Numbered from the stretch's first letter, positions 9,257-19,414 are shown. The stretch: DNA of 64,000 bases from Gammaproteobacteria bacterium (GCA_013288815.1 JABDBD010000003.1:33673-97672), one strand, 5' to 3'. A program made the numbers and translations. Notes: generated by a model from the letters alone, not told the origin.

Positions 9257-10969
9257 ATGTCTATGGGCGAAAGCTTTGCGCAATTATTCGAAGAAAGTTT
9301 GAATGTCAATCCAATGGTTCCCGGTGCAATTATCAATGGAACTATTACACGTATTGAATCTGATTATATCGTTGTCAGTGCTGGTCTAAAGTCAGAATCA
9401 ATCATCCCAATTGAGCAGTTTTATAATGAACGAGGCGAAGTTGAAGTTGAGGTGGGGGATGAGGTAAAAGTTGCTTTAGATTCAGTAGAAGATGGTTTTG
9501 GAACTACTCGCTTGTCACGTGAGCGCGCAAAACGCTTAGAGTCATGGATTGTTTTAGAAGAAGCATATAATAAAAAAGAAACTGTGCGCGGTGTTATACA
9601 AGGTCGCGTTAAAGGTGGTTTTACTGTAGAAATTAATAAAATTAGAGCATTTTTGCCTGGATCATTGGTTGATGTTAAGCCAGTGCGTGACCCAGAGTCC
9701 TTAGAAGGCAAAGAATTTGATTTTAAAGTCATTAAGATTGACGCAAAACGTAATAACATTGTCGTCTCACGCAGACTTGTGATGGAAGCTGAAAACAGTG
9801 TAGAGCGTGAAGCCTTATTAGAAAACTTACATGAAGGCGATGAAGTCAAAGGTATTGTTAAAAACTTAACTGATTACGGCGCATTTATTGACCTTGGTGG
9901 AATTGATGGCTTGTTGCATATCACTGATATGTCTTGGAAGCGCATTAAACATCCTAGCGAAATTCTCAATATTGGCGATGAAATTAAGGTTAAGATTCTA
10001 AAATTTGACCGCAACAATGCTAGAGTTTCATTGGGTCTTAAACAATTAGGCGAAGATCCTTGGGCAGACATTAGTCATCGTTATCCAATAGGTAAGCGTT
10101 TGACGGGTAAAGTGACAAACATTACTGATTATGGCTGCTTTGTTGAAATTGAAGAAGGTATTGAAGGTTTGGTGCACGTTTCAGAAATGGACTGGACCAA
10201 TAAAAATATTAATCCAAATAAAATCATACACTTATCTCAAGAAGTTGAAGTAATTGTTTTAGATATCGATAGCGAAAGACGCCGTATCTCGTTAGGCCTA
10301 AAACAGTGCACACCTAACCCATGGGAAGAATTTGCTACCCATCATCAGAAAGGTGACCAAATTTCTGGAAAAATCAAATCGATTACAGATTTCGGTATCT
10401 TCATAGGATTGGATGGTGGAATTGACGGTCTTATTCATTTATCGGATGTATCTTGGAATGAGGCAGCTGCTGAAGAAGCCGTGCGTAAATTCCAAAAAGG
10501 CGATGAATTGAATACCGTAATTTTAGCGATTGATGCTGAGCGGGAGCGTATTTCGTTAGGTCTTAAGCAATTAGCAGATGATCCAATCGCTAACTACTTA
10601 AATGAAAATGAAAAGGGCAGTACCGTTTCAGGAAAGGTCACTGAAGTTGATGCTAAAGGTGCGGTAGTTGAATTAGCTGATAATGTATTTGGTTCCTTAC
10701 GTGCTGCTGAAATTGCTGCAGAAAAAGTTGAAGATGCACGTACTCGTCTTAATGTGGGTGATGTGATAGAGGCTAAAATTACGGGTACTGATCGTAAGAC
10801 CCATACTATTACCCTATCGATGAAGTCAAAAGATGCTCCTGCTAAGAAAACAAAAGCAGCAGCAGCTCCTGCATCAAAGAAAAAAGAGAAATCTGATGAT
10901 GCTCCTCTAAAGACAACATTGGGTGACTTATTTAAAGAAAAAATAGGTAATCAAGATAACGAAAAGTAA
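9257..10969 (+). CDS. rpsA: 30S ribosomal protein S1
   Basis: This protein brings mRNA to the 30S subunit. It has six S1-type OB-fold repeats. The first two are divergent (from about residues 20 and 105). The next four carry the clear GxVxxITDYGxFVE-type signature, e.g. [40 protein letters not shown] and [20 protein letters not shown]. The C-terminal 50 residues are a basic Ala/Lys tail ([18 protein letters not shown]) ending in a conserved-looking [12 protein letters not shown]. Length 570 is near the 557 of E. coli. TAGGA lies 9 bases before the ATG, and a strong terminator follows the gene. Confidence 0.98.
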   Translation: MSMGESFAQLFEESLNVNPMVPGAIINGTITRIESDYIVVSAGLKSESIIPIEQFYNERGEVEVEVGDEVKVALDSVEDGFGTTRLSRERAKRLESWIVLEEAYNKKETVRGVIQGRVKGGFTVEINKIRAFLPGSLVDVKPVRDPESLEGKEFDFKVIKIDAKRNNIVVSRRLVMEAENSVEREALLENLHEGDEVKGIVKNLTDYGAFIDLGGIDGLLHITDMSWKRIKHPSEILNIGDEIKVKILKFDRNNARVSLGLKQLGEDPWADISHRYPIGKRLTGKVTNITDYGCFVEIEEGIEGLVHVSEMDWTNKNINPNKIIHLSQEVEVIVLDIDSERRRISLGLKQCTPNPWEEFATHHQKGDQISGKIKSITDFGIFIGLDGGIDGLIHLSDVSWNEAAAEEAVRKFQKGDELNTVILAIDAERERISLGLKQLADDPIANYLNENEKGSTVSGKVTEVDAKGAVVELADNVFGSLRAAEIAAEKVEDARTRLNVGDVIEAKITGTDRKTHTITLSMKSKDAPAKKTKAAAAPASKKKEKSDDAPLKTTLGDLFKEKIGNQDNEK

Positions 10970-11002
10970 TTGTATGAATGAGGTTTGTGCCTCTTAGAAA
11001 CT

Positions 11003-11043
11003 AAAAAACGGTAGTAGGCAATTGTCTAATACCGTTTTTTTTT
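11003..11043 (+). terminator. Rho-independent terminator after rpsA
   Basis: A perfect 11-base stem AAAAAACGGTA (11003-11013) / TACCGTTTTTT (11030-11040) has a 16-base loop and runs into nine Ts. It begins 34 bases after the rpsA stop. Confidence 0.9.
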
Positions 11044-11095
11044 GATATGGATTAGAATAGGGCGTATGTCATTATTGGCCCGCTCTCTTCTATGC

Positions 11096-11404
11096 TTTTT
11101 GTGGAGGAGAGGGTTGGGGAGAGGAAGCATTGAGAGAATAAATTTTCCATGCGATGCGATGGAAGTGAAATATTTTTATCCTCTCCTCCCTAGCCCCTGC
11201 AGGATAGCCGCATAATTTCTATTGAGGTTTTTTTGCTTCTCCCCTTGTGGGAGAAGCCGCCCGAAGGGCGGATGAGGGGTATTTTGGCTTAAAATCACCC
11301 CTCACCCGTTGCTTCGCGCCGACCTCTCCCACAGGGGGAGAGGTAAAAATAAACATTAAAAATTTGCGTCCATCCTTCAGCCCTGGCCCTCTCCTCCACA
11401 AAAA
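11096..11404. repeat. Composite palindromic (MITE-like) repeat between rpsA and lapA
   Basis: This 433-base gene-free stretch (11044-11476) holds no plausible gene. It is bounded by a perfect 18-base inverted repeat: TTTTTGTGGAGGAGAGGG (11096-11113) and its complement (11387-11404). Inside is a second, imperfect palindrome of about 110 bases (roughly 11235-11344), centred near 11288. Its arms carry CTTCTCCCCTTGTGGGAGAAG on one side and CTCTCCCACAGGGGGAGAG on the other, with TGAGGGGTATTTT facing AAAATcACCCCTCA. It is pyrimidine/purine-rich and more G+C-rich than its surroundings. Small open frames inside it are by-products of the repeat. Confidence 0.75.
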
Positions 11405-11476
11405 ACGTGGAGTGGAGGGAATTTACGATTTATGTAACTTCCCACAAACGTTGGATTTAATGCAAAGGAGTTTTCA

Positions 11477-11767
11477 GTGCGAGTATTTAGCTACATATTC
11501 CTTTTATTAATTATTTTGTTGGGGATTACTTTTGCTACGTTAAATTCAGAAGTGGTCAGCATAAATTATTACGTAGGCCATCGCGGTTTTCCTTTATCCT
11601 TATTGTTAGCTTCAGCATTTGCTATCGGTTGTTTGTTAGGAATTTTAATGGGGACATGGCTTTTGCTAAAAGCAAAAGTTAAAAACTATCGATTACGCCA
11701 ACGTTTAGAACTAGCCGAAAAAGAAATTGAAAATTTGCGTGCAATTCCTTTGCAGGATAAGCATTAA
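11477..11767 (+). CDS. lapA: Lipopolysaccharide assembly protein A-like inner-membrane protein
   Basis: A small 96-residue inner-membrane protein (DUF1049/LapA family). Two hydrophobic segments lie at about residues 4-22 and 40-62 with a short periplasmic loop between. A basic-acidic helical cytoplasmic tail follows (LRQRLELAEKEIENLRA). It starts at GTG with AAGGAG 6 bases upstream. Its stop overlaps the lapB start by one base, the canonical lapA-lapB pairing. With LapB it helps couple LPS assembly to FtsH-mediated control of LpxC in enterobacteria; the same role is inferred here. Confidence 0.88.
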   Translation: MRVFSYIFLLLIILLGITFATLNSEVVSINYYVGHRGFPLSLLLASAFAIGCLLGILMGTWLLLKAKVKNYRLRQRLELAEKEIENLRAIPLQDKH

Positions 11768-12930
11768 TGGACTTTGAGTGGATCATATTAATTTTTATCG
11801 CGCTTTTTTGCGCGTGGTATCTTGGTTTTCGAACGAAAACCAATCGTCTTGCTTTGCAAAAATTTGATTTACCCAGAGATTATTTGGTTGGTTTAAATTA
11901 TTTATTGAATGAAGAAGCAGACAAAGCAGTAGATGTTTTTATTAAAATGCTCGAAGTCGATAGTAGTACGGTTGAAACACATTTGGCTGTTGGTAAATTA
12001 TTTCGCCGTCGTGGAGAAGTCGATAGAGCGATACGAATCCACCAAAATTTAATAGCGAGGCCACAGTTAGATAAAGCCTACAGAGAGCAATCGTTATTTG
12101 AGTTGGGTCAAGATTATTTAAGTGTAGGTGTTTTAGATAGAGCAGAACGCATTTTTTTAGAAGTTGTTAATCTAAAACAATATTCAATTCCTGCATTAAA
12201 AGCATTACTAGATATCTATCAGCAAGAAAAAGCCTGGGAAAATGCAATTGAAACGGCTACAAAGCTAGCGTCTGCAACTAAAAAAAATATGGGTATTAAT
12301 ATAGCTCATTATTACTGTGAGCTTGCTGAGAGAGCTCAATCAAAAGGTCGAGTTGAACAGGCAATCCAATTTTTGAAGAATGCATTAGACTCAGATCCAA
12401 CGTGTGTTCGGGGTAGTTTGCTACAGGCTAATTTGAGCATGAAAAAAGAGGATTATAAGTTTGCTTTGAAATGCTTGAAACGAATTAAAGATCAAAATCC
12501 CGATTATTTATCAGAAGCTATCGATCTATTGGCATCATGTTACGAAAAACTAAAACAAGAAGAAAAATTAGTGGCGTATCTCATGAAGGTGCTGAATGAA
12601 TATCCAAAAATTCCGGTTGTCTTAATTCTTTCAGAGCGTATCCGTCAGTGGAAAGGGGATAAGGTTGCAGCGAATTTTGTTGCTGACTATACTCGTCGGT
12701 ATCCCTCAATTGCTGGGTTACATTTGTTTATTAATTTGTATTTATCTAATACAGAAGGTAGGGCGAAAGAGGATTTGCTTATTCTGCAGGGTTTGACAGG
12801 TAAGCTACTGTCTGACAAGCCGGATTATCAATGTATCTCGTGCGGATTTTCTGGTAAGACGTTACATTGGCAGTGTCCTGGTTGCAAACAATGGACTTCT
12901 ATTAAGCCAGTTCATAGTTTAGAGCATTAA
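11767..12930 (+). CDS. lapB: Lipopolysaccharide assembly protein B (YciM)
   Basis: An inner-membrane-anchored TPR protein controlling LPS synthesis. A single N-terminal membrane helix (WIILIFIALFCAWYLGF, about residues 4-20) is followed by tandem TPR-like helix pairs to about residue 340. The C-terminal rubredoxin-type zinc knuckle has cysteines at 356/359 and 370/373 (CISC and CPGC). Length 387 matches the E. coli protein. It is translationally coupled to lapA. In E. coli it recruits FtsH to degrade LpxC; that function is established for the family and inferred here. Confidence 0.95.
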   Translation: MDFEWIILIFIALFCAWYLGFRTKTNRLALQKFDLPRDYLVGLNYLLNEEADKAVDVFIKMLEVDSSTVETHLAVGKLFRRRGEVDRAIRIHQNLIARPQLDKAYREQSLFELGQDYLSVGVLDRAERIFLEVVNLKQYSIPALKALLDIYQQEKAWENAIETATKLASATKKNMGINIAHYYCELAERAQSKGRVEQAIQFLKNALDSDPTCVRGSLLQANLSMKKEDYKFALKCLKRIKDQNPDYLSEAIDLLASCYEKLKQEEKLVAYLMKVLNEYPKIPVVLILSERIRQWKGDKVAANFVADYTRRYPSIAGLHLFINLYLSNTEGRAKEDLLILQGLTGKLLSDKPDYQCISCGFSGKTLHWQCPGCKQWTSIKPVHSLEH

Positions 12931-13017
12931 TTTTGTTGCTAACATTCTGAATTTATACCCGCTATTTATCATTCCATAGTATAATAATCTCCCTTTAAAT
13001 GAATAATTTGTTATTTT

Positions 13018-13992
13018 ATGCTAAATCGCCGAATTTCAATCGCCCCCATGATGGATTGTACGGATCGCCATGAGCGTTTTTTTCTGCGACTTATTGCACC
13101 CTCGGTTTTGTTATATACCGAAATGGTGACTACAGGGGCTATTATTCATGGTGACTCTTCTCGATTTCTTTCGTTTGATCAGCAAGAACACCCGATTGCA
13201 TTACAGTTGGGAGGTAGTGATCCGAAACAATTGGCTCGTTGTGCCAAGCAAGGCGAAGAATATGGATATGATGAAATTAATCTGAATGTTGGCTGTCCTA
13301 GTGACAGAGTTCGATTAGGACGTTTTGGCGCATGCCTGATGAAAGAGCCTAATCTAGTGGCAGATTGTGTTGCTGCAATGCGGTCAGTGGTTGATATCCC
13401 TGTCACAGTCAAATCCAGAATAGGGGTTGATACGAATGACTCATATGATGAGCTCTGTCATTTTATCAGTGTAGTCGAGAGTGCTGGATGTAACATATTT
13501 ATTATTCATGCTCGTAAAGCCTGGTTGAATGGATTAAGTCCGAAACAAAACAGAGAAATACCCCCGCTTCGATATGATATAGTTGCACAGATTAAGCGTG
13601 ACTTTCCTCATTTAACAATTATCCTCAATGGAGGATTGAAAACGATTGATGAAATACAGGAACAGCTCAGTTATGTGGATGGTGTGATGATTGGACGCGA
13701 AGCTTATTCAAATCCTTATTTTCTGGCAGCGTTGCAGCAACAATTTTATAACACACCAAAAATGTATTCTAGGCATGAGGTAATTGAAAATTTTATACCT
13801 TATTTGCAAGCTCAATTAAGCAATAATATTAAATTATCGAGTATGACTCGCCATATTTTAGGTTTATTCCAAGGCGAAAAAGGTGCGAGGAAATGGCGTC
13901 GTTACTTAAGTGAAAATGCTTGTTTGGATCAAGCAGGAGTGGACGTTGTTTGGCGCGCATTATCTTTTCTGAATGCTCATGATCAGTTATAG
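13018..13992 (+). CDS. dusA: tRNA-dihydrouridine(20/20a) synthase DusA
   Basis: A flavin-dependent tRNA dihydrouridine synthase. It opens with the Dus signature [17 protein letters not shown]; the 'DCTDRHER' form is typical of DusA. The active-site cysteine is Cys93 in [13 protein letters not shown]-phosphate-binding residues appear in ILNGGLKT and [11 protein letters not shown]. The C-terminal helical domain includes [19 protein letters not shown]. The 324 residues are typical. No clear ribosome-binding site precedes the ATG, but no alternative in-frame start fits the family N-terminus better. Confidence 0.96.
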   Translation: MLNRRISIAPMMDCTDRHERFFLRLIAPSVLLYTEMVTTGAIIHGDSSRFLSFDQQEHPIALQLGGSDPKQLARCAKQGEEYGYDEINLNVGCPSDRVRLGRFGACLMKEPNLVADCVAAMRSVVDIPVTVKSRIGVDTNDSYDELCHFISVVESAGCNIFIIHARKAWLNGLSPKQNREIPPLRYDIVAQIKRDFPHLTIILNGGLKTIDEIQEQLSYVDGVMIGREAYSNPYFLAALQQQFYNTPKMYSRHEVIENFIPYLQAQLSNNIKLSSMTRHILGLFQGEKGARKWRRYLSENACLDQAGVDVVWRALSFLNAHDQL

Positions 13993-14013
13993 AAAACAGA
14001 GGTGATTGCTATT

Positions 14014-14319
14014 ATGTATAAAATATTTTTTGAGCTATCAAATGGGATAGGCATTATTGGTGTGTTATTTATTTTAATAGCTTATTTTATGTTAAATGCC
14101 GAAAAGTGGACTCCTAATCATGTAATCTACCAATTTTTTAATTTATCAGGTGCATGCCTCATTTTGTTTTCACTCTTTTTCCACTGGAATTTATCGTCAG
14201 TATTAATTGAAATTGCCTGGATTACTATTAGCTTAATTAGCGTTTCGCGTAATCTACTTGCTTATTTGAGAAAAAAATCCTTACCAGTTGTTTGTAGTGC
14301 AATAGCTGACAAGGTCTAA
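14014..14319 (+). CDS. Small membrane protein, CBU_0592 type
   Basis: About 101 residues with three hydrophobic helices. The pattern (G)IGIIGVLFILIAYFML, then a polar YQFFNLSGACLILFSL and IEIAWITISLISV, resembles the small membrane family named after Coxiella CBU_0592; function unknown. The ATG at 14014 follows AGAGG by 11 bases; the frame also opens at a GTG at 14002. It is placed just after dusA. Confidence 0.7.
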   Translation: MYKIFFELSNGIGIIGVLFILIAYFMLNAEKWTPNHVIYQFFNLSGACLILFSLFFHWNLSSVLIEIAWITISLISVSRNLLAYLRKKSLPVVCSAIADKV

Positions 14320-14402
14320 AATTGCTTGGACACTGTCCTAGTAGCATTGATAGAATGATTTGTTTGGATGGGCTTATATTTAACACTCTATAAGGACACA
14401 GG

Positions 14403-15416
14403 ATGTCTTTCAAATCATATTTTCTGGTAGGTGGGGCGGGTTTCGTTGGCTCTCATTTTGTTGATAAATTACTTTCTCAGCAAGAAATTCAAAAAGTCAC
14501 AATCTATGACAACTTTTCATCTGGTAAAACTTGGCATTATCAACACCATCTTGCTGATACTCGTCTGCACATCGTTAAAGCGGATGTTAAAGATTTTCAA
14601 ACATTAACTGATGCAATGCGCCAACATGATATTGTTATGCATTTTGCTTCAAATCCTGATATTTCGAAAGCAGCTACAGACCCCACGATAGACTTTTCAG
14701 AAGGTATTTTGTTGACGCAACTTGTATTAGAGGCTATGCGTTTAAATAAAATTAAACGAATTGTCTATATTTCAGGGAGTGGTGTTTATGGTGACGTTGG
14801 AGAAACAGAAAGTAGTGAAACAGATGGTTCTATGCATCCCATTTCTACTTATGGTGCGAGTAAGCTTGCAGGTGAAGCTTTTATTTCAAGTTATTGCTAT
14901 ATGTTTGGGATGAGTGCTTGTATTTTTCGTTTTGGCAATGTTGTTGGGGCTCGTCAAACACACGGAGTTGCATACGATTTTATAAATAAGTTAAAAAGTG
15001 ATTCTAGTCGATTAGTTATTTTAGGAAATGGGTTGCAAAGTAAGTCATACGTTCATATCGACGATATCATTGAGGCTGTGATGTTGGCGAATGACAATTT
15101 AAGCAGTCCTTATGAAATTTATAATGTTGCGACAGGTGATTATATCACTGTGCGAGAAATTGCTGATATTGTTGTTGATTGCTTGAGACTAAAATCTCCC
15201 GTGTTATTTGAATATACGGGAGGTGATAGGGGGTGGAAAGGAGATGTACCCGTTGTTCGTCTCAATACTCAAAAAATTCAATCATTAGGCTGGATCTGCA
15301 AAAAAACATCAACACAAGCCATTAAAGCTTCAGTGAATGCAATGTTGCAAGATTCAGAAAAATCAGTAAAAACAACAGAGGAAAATGAGTGTGACAATAC
15401 AACATTATTTTCCTAG
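14403..15416 (+). CDS. NAD-dependent sugar-nucleotide epimerase/dehydratase (extended SDR)
   Basis: An extended SDR of the GalE/RmlB type. The N-terminal nucleotide-binding GGAGFVGSH is at about residues 9-17, with VMHFASNPD in the Rossmann core. The active-site tyrosine and lysine lie in STYGASKLAGEAF (YxxxK). The substrate region contains FRFGNVVGARQTHGV. It is the first gene of a five-gene plus-strand operon and overlaps the next gene by 32 bases. AAGGAC precedes the ATG. It most likely makes or epimerises the nucleotide sugar used by the downstream glycosyltransferase; exact substrate unknown. Confidence 0.85.
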   Translation: MSFKSYFLVGGAGFVGSHFVDKLLSQQEIQKVTIYDNFSSGKTWHYQHHLADTRLHIVKADVKDFQTLTDAMRQHDIVMHFASNPDISKAATDPTIDFSEGILLTQLVLEAMRLNKIKRIVYISGSGVYGDVGETESSETDGSMHPISTYGASKLAGEAFISSYCYMFGMSACIFRFGNVVGARQTHGVAYDFINKLKSDSSRLVILGNGLQSKSYVHIDDIIEAVMLANDNLSSPYEIYNVATGDYITVREIADIVVDCLRLKSPVLFEYTGGDRGWKGDVPVVRLNTQKIQSLGWICKKTSTQAIKASVNAMLQDSEKSVKTTEENECDNTTLFS

Positions 15417-16602
15417 TACTGACGTTGAGCCACATCCAAGTGTGACCATTCTGATTCCTGCGCTGAATGAAGAAATCACCATAGGGGAGTTTGTTGATTG
15501 GTGTAAAGAAGGTTTGCGCAGTGCTGGTGTCTCGGGACAAATTCTTATCGTAGATAGCTCTTCTGATAAAACACAAGAAATCGCACTCAGGCATGGTGCA
15601 GAAGTTTTAAAAGTTCCCCAGCGCGGCTTAGGTAGGGCATATATTGATGCGATTCCATATGTGAGAAGTTCTTTTGTAATTATGGGTGATGCTGATTTAA
15701 CATATGATGTACGATATTTACGACCTTTTTTAGAAAAATTAAAAGAAGGTTATGAGTTTGTAATGGGTTCCCGTTTTAAAGGAAAAATTGAAAAAGGCGC
15801 CATGCCTTTTCTGCACCAATATTTTGGTACCCCCATAACAACATGGATTTTAAATAAAGTCTATGGTTGCCATTTCTCAGATATTCATTGTGGTCTGAGA
15901 GGCGTGACGTTAGATGCATTAAAACGAATGCGGTTACAATCTCAAAGTTGGCAGTATGCATCAGAAATGATTATTAAGGCGATTCATTTAGATTTGAAAT
16001 GCAGTGAGGTGCCGGTTGTATTTCATAAAGACCGAGACGGACGTGAGAGCCATCATAAGCGAATTGGTTGGTATGCGCCGTGGGTAGCTGGATGGATAAA
16101 TTTAAAAGCAGTATTTACACTAGGTGCAGATTTTTTCCTATATAAGCTCGGAATGATAATGACTTTAATTGGTATGACGGGATCTGTTTTTTTGGCAAAT
16201 GGTCCAGTAATAATAGGTAAGATTGGTTTGAATTTACATTGGATGCTTTTTTTTATGCTCATTTTTTTTGTGGGGCTTCAGTTTTTTTCGACTGGAATAC
16301 TCGCCAAAGGATTATATGATTTTGAAATGAAGCGATCTGATAAATGGAACAAAATTTTTTCGCTAAACTGTTCGATGCCAATAGGGTTTATTCTTGGTGT
16401 GTTGGGAATCATGTTTATGGTTCCTCTTGCCAACACGTATATCACGAATGGGTTTCGCCTCCCAGATCAGCTAGGGCCTATGACTCATCATGCATTGATG
16501 GGTATCACTCTCATTTTAACAGGTGTTGTTTACTTTGCCACCTCATTGTTGTTTAACACAATTATGTTGGGTCATGTTGCGCGACAAGCGCCAGGAGAAT
16601 AA
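15385..16602 (+). CDS. Membrane-bound GT2 family glycosyltransferase (dolichyl-phosphate-sugar synthase-like)
   Basis: The N-terminal GT2 catalytic domain (about residues 12-230) has the opening VTILIPALNEEITIGEF, the nucleotide-binding IVDSSSDKT and the DXD in MGDADLTYD. The next conserved block includes GSRFKGKIEKGAMP. The C-terminal third holds about four membrane helices (residues 250-400). This is the build of enzymes that charge a polyprenyl phosphate with a sugar at the inner membrane. The start ATG overlaps the preceding epimerase by 32 bases with AGAGGAAA just upstream. Lipid carrier and sugar are inferred, not visible. Confidence 0.85.
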   Translation: MSVTIQHYFPSTDVEPHPSVTILIPALNEEITIGEFVDWCKEGLRSAGVSGQILIVDSSSDKTQEIALRHGAEVLKVPQRGLGRAYIDAIPYVRSSFVIMGDADLTYDVRYLRPFLEKLKEGYEFVMGSRFKGKIEKGAMPFLHQYFGTPITTWILNKVYGCHFSDIHCGLRGVTLDALKRMRLQSQSWQYASEMIIKAIHLDLKCSEVPVVFHKDRDGRESHHKRIGWYAPWVAGWINLKAVFTLGADFFLYKLGMIMTLIGMTGSVFLANGPVIIGKIGLNLHWMLFFMLIFFVGLQFFSTGILAKGLYDFEMKRSDKWNKIFSLNCSMPIGFILGVLGIMFMVPLANTYITNGFRLPDQLGPMTHHALMGITLILTGVVYFATSLLFNTIMLGHVARQAPGE

Positions 16603-16605
16603 TTG

Positions 16606-17208
16606 ATGCTGCACCGGGAGTCCTTTGGCCAAAACAAGATTACGTTAGTTGATCGATTTGGTGTGTTTTTATCCCTGCTGGCAATTAATAAATTTTTACC
16701 GCGTGCTGAGAGCATCAAAATTCTAGAGCTAGGTTGTGGATACAACGCAACGTTATTGCAAAGGTTACAAAAAAGAATTACACATGGAATTGGTGTCGAT
16801 TTTCAAATTAATCCAAATTTATATGCTATTCCTAAATTAACATTTATGGAGTCCTCGATAGAAGAGGCTATAGAAGAGTTATCAGCAGTGTCTTTAGATG
16901 CAATCATGATAATATCTGTTTTAGAACATTTGAGTGATCCAAAGCATGTTTTACAGCAATGTTATCAATTGTTGCATAAAAACGGTGTGCTTTTAATTAA
17001 TGTTCCTACGTGGAGAGGTAAAGCTTTTCTGGAATTTTCGGCTTTCAAGTTAGGTACCAGCCCTAAGCTTGAAATGGATGATCACAAGATGTATTACGAT
17101 AAAAAAGACCTTTGGCCTTTGCTCATACAAGCAGGCTTTAAGCCGAGCAAAGTCAATTTGCGATATCATAAATTCGGATTAAATTTATTTGCTGTGGCAC
17201 AAAAATAA
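16606..17208 (+). CDS. Class I SAM-dependent methyltransferase
   Basis: About 200 residues. SAM-binding motif I is ILELGCGYNATLL, the acidic loop is GVDF, and a post-motif block is IISVLEHLSDP (typical 'EHL.DP' of Methyltransf_11). The ATG at 16606 follows CAGGAGA by 8 bases; the TTG immediately before it is ignored. It sits inside the sugar operon, 3 bases after the glycosyltransferase stop, so a sugar or lipid-sugar methylation is a reasonable guess. Confidence 0.82.
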   Translation: MLHRESFGQNKITLVDRFGVFLSLLAINKFLPRAESIKILELGCGYNATLLQRLQKRITHGIGVDFQINPNLYAIPKLTFMESSIEEAIEELSAVSLDAIMIISVLEHLSDPKHVLQQCYQLLHKNGVLLINVPTWRGKAFLEFSAFKLGTSPKLEMDDHKMYYDKKDLWPLLIQAGFKPSKVNLRYHKFGLNLFAVAQK

Positions 17209-17226
17209 ACCTAAAGGAATGGCCTT

Positions 17227-18642
17227 ATGTTTAGTCAGCCAGGCAGGTTGATTGTTGTTATATTTGTTGTGGTAAGTTATTTTTATTGGGCAAGTATATC
17301 ACCTCTACCGGCAAAGGTTTCTAAGTATGCTGATGGGTATTATCAATTACTCGGTGACAGTTTTTTGTCGGGTCATGTCAATGTACCGGTTAATCCGCCA
17401 AGCTATTTTTTCAAATTGCCTAATCCTTATGATCCTAATCAAAATTCAAAGGCCAGAGGTTGGTGTTTGTATAATGGGACGAATTACACTTGTTCGTATC
17501 TGTTGCATGACCTGTCGTTTTATAAAAATAAATTTTATCTGTATTTTGGTCCGCTGCCAGTCATCGCTTTTTATATTCCATTTAAATTATTAACGAATTA
17601 TTATCCGTCAGATACAGTAGGTGTTTTATTCTTTTTATCTATCGGGTTTATATTTCAATTTGCATTAATGATAAAAATTAGGAATACATTTTTTTCTTGG
17701 TTACCAGAGAGCTGGCTTCTTTTAGCAGGGATTGTTCTGGGTATAGCAAATAACTCCTCATTTTTGTTAGTCAGGTCTGTTTTTTATGAAGTGGCAATTT
17801 CAGGTGCTTTTTGTTCGATAAGCATAGCTATTTATTTTCTTTTTAATATTTTAACTTTGAATGCAAGAGTGAAAGATGTCTTACTGTTTAGCTTGTTTTT
17901 AAGTTTCGCCGTTGCATCGCGTGCTCACTTTAGCTTGGTTTGTTTTTTGATGACCGTGCTATTAAGCTTTTATTTTGTCAAAAAAATATCTTCAAAAAGA
18001 TGGCCTTCGATTTTTTTAGCCTTATTCATTCCTCCTGTTTGCGTTGGTTTTTTGTTGGCTTTGTATAATGTTGAAAGGTATGGTTCTATTTTTGAGTTTG
18101 GACAAAGTTATCAGTTGTCGAGTGTTATGTTAAGTAAGAGTTTATTTAATATTTCGAATATTTTTCAGAATATAAAAACGGGTATTTATTCCTATTTTTT
18201 TAGACCTTATTTTGTCAGTTATTCAGATAGGGGCTATTCTTTAATTAAAATCCCTGATAAGTATATCCTCGACCATCTTGCGGGTGTTCTTTCAACAGCG
18301 CCGATTCTTTTGTTTTTTCTAAGTTTGCCGAGACTTGTCTATCAGCAATTGAAAAATAATAGTGAAAAAGTTCCTTTGTTGTATTTTTTAATGTTGCTGA
18401 GTGTTATTCCGATTTTTTTAATTGGGTTTTTATGTTGTTTAAGTGGAGCTACACAAAGGTATGTGACAGATTTTATTCCTTATCTGTTGATATTAAGTAT
18501 TGTGAGTTTTTGGATAATGGCTAGTAATGAAAAAAATATAATGATGCCTAGGTTGCCTAAAATGCTTTTTGTAGGGTTGGCCGCTATTAGCATTTTCGTT
18601 TGTTTTAGGCATGGATTATACGTGCAAGTATTAGCTATTTAA
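17227..18642 (+). CDS. Polytopic membrane protein, glycosyltransferase-like (GT39/PMT-type topology)
   Basis: 471 residues with about ten hydrophobic helices. A long first periplasmic loop (about residues 25-110) is rich in Tyr, Asn and Pro and contains an aspartate soon after the first helix (KYADGYYQLLGDSF). That layout is seen in GT-C membrane glycosyltransferases, but I cannot find a diagnostic motif. AAAGGA lies 8 bases before the ATG. Its position between two methyltransferase genes and downstream of a polyprenyl-sugar synthase suggests it uses the lipid-linked sugar. Confidence 0.65.
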   Translation: MFSQPGRLIVVIFVVVSYFYWASISPLPAKVSKYADGYYQLLGDSFLSGHVNVPVNPPSYFFKLPNPYDPNQNSKARGWCLYNGTNYTCSYLLHDLSFYKNKFYLYFGPLPVIAFYIPFKLLTNYYPSDTVGVLFFLSIGFIFQFALMIKIRNTFFSWLPESWLLLAGIVLGIANNSSFLLVRSVFYEVAISGAFCSISIAIYFLFNILTLNARVKDVLLFSLFLSFAVASRAHFSLVCFLMTVLLSFYFVKKISSKRWPSIFLALFIPPVCVGFLLALYNVERYGSIFEFGQSYQLSSVMLSKSLFNISNIFQNIKTGIYSYFFRPYFVSYSDRGYSLIKIPDKYILDHLAGVLSTAPILLFFLSLPRLVYQQLKNNSEKVPLLYFLMLLSVIPIFLIGFLCCLSGATQRYVTDFIPYLLILSIVSFWIMASNEKNIMMPRLPKMLFVGLAAISIFVCFRHGLYVQVLAI

Positions 18643-18653
18643 GGAAATTAGGC

Positions 18654-19412
18654 ATGAAACAACTTGATACAAGAGATAGTTGGGATAAGCATTGGGAAGA
18701 CTTCAGCGATGCAACTGTTTTTAATCCAGCGCAAGATTACCGAAGACGATTAATACTAAGCCAACTTGGGAAAATTTATAGGCCTGGTAACAAACTCCTC
18801 GATATTGGAAGTGGACAAGGTGATCTTTCGGCAGAATTAGTTTCTCATTTTCCTGATGCAACAATTTACGGTGTTGATCTAAGTCAAAAAGGTGTTGAAA
18901 TATCTTGTCAAAAAGTTCCGTCAGCACATTTTTTCAAGTTGGATTTGTTGGAGTCAAAAGAAAAAATACCCACGGCCTTAGAATCTGGTGTTGATGTTGC
19001 TATCTGTTCTGAGGTGTTGGAACATTTAGATGAGCCCTCATTATTCTTACAGAATGTGGCAAGATTACTTAAGAAAAATGCTGTACTTGTTGTAACAGTA
19101 CCTAGCGGCCCACGCTCTGCCTTTGATCGTCACGTTGGGCACAGACAACATTTTAGTATGAATAATCTTAAAGAGTTATTGAGGAATGCTGGCTTTGATG
19201 TTAGCTATATTTTTAGGGCTGGATTTCCTTTCTTCAATTTGTATAAGCTATTAATTATTTTAAGAGGCAAGCGTTTAATTGTAGATACTAAGCAGCCAAA
19301 GTTATCAATTTTTGCTAGATTCGCTATGTCATGTTTTAATATTCTTTTTAGAACAAACCTCACCAGCTCACCTTGGGGATGGCAGCTTGTTGCTGTTGCT
19401 AAGATGAGATAA
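18654..19412 (+). CDS. Class I SAM-dependent methyltransferase
   Basis: 252 residues. Motif I is LLDIGSGQGDLSAEL, followed by IYGVDLSQKGVEIS, the substrate-side motif DVAICSEVLEHLDEP and the post-motif VLVVTVPSGP. The 'VPSGPRSAFDRHVGHRQHF' stretch is typical of methyltransferases in polysaccharide and lipid-sugar loci. It is the last gene of the operon, 11 bases after the membrane protein, and converges on the HAD-like gene with a 2-base gap. Confidence 0.82.
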   Translation: MKQLDTRDSWDKHWEDFSDATVFNPAQDYRRRLILSQLGKIYRPGNKLLDIGSGQGDLSAELVSHFPDATIYGVDLSQKGVEISCQKVPSAHFFKLDLLESKEKIPTALESGVDVAICSEVLEHLDEPSLFLQNVARLLKKNAVLVVTVPSGPRSAFDRHVGHRQHFSMNNLKELLRNAGFDVSYIFRAGFPFFNLYKLLIILRGKRLIVDTKQPKLSIFARFAMSCFNILFRTNLTSSPWGWQLVAVAKMR

Positions 19413-19414
19413 AG

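Noticed and set aside
9421..9849. 142-codon open frame antisense to rpsA
   Set aside because: Shadow of the S1-domain codons; Ser/Thr/Pro-rich nonsense composition and no start signal.
11219..11510. Short open frames on both strands between rpsA and lapA
   Set aside because: They lie inside palindromic repeats, their translations mirror the repeat, and none has a ribosome-binding site.
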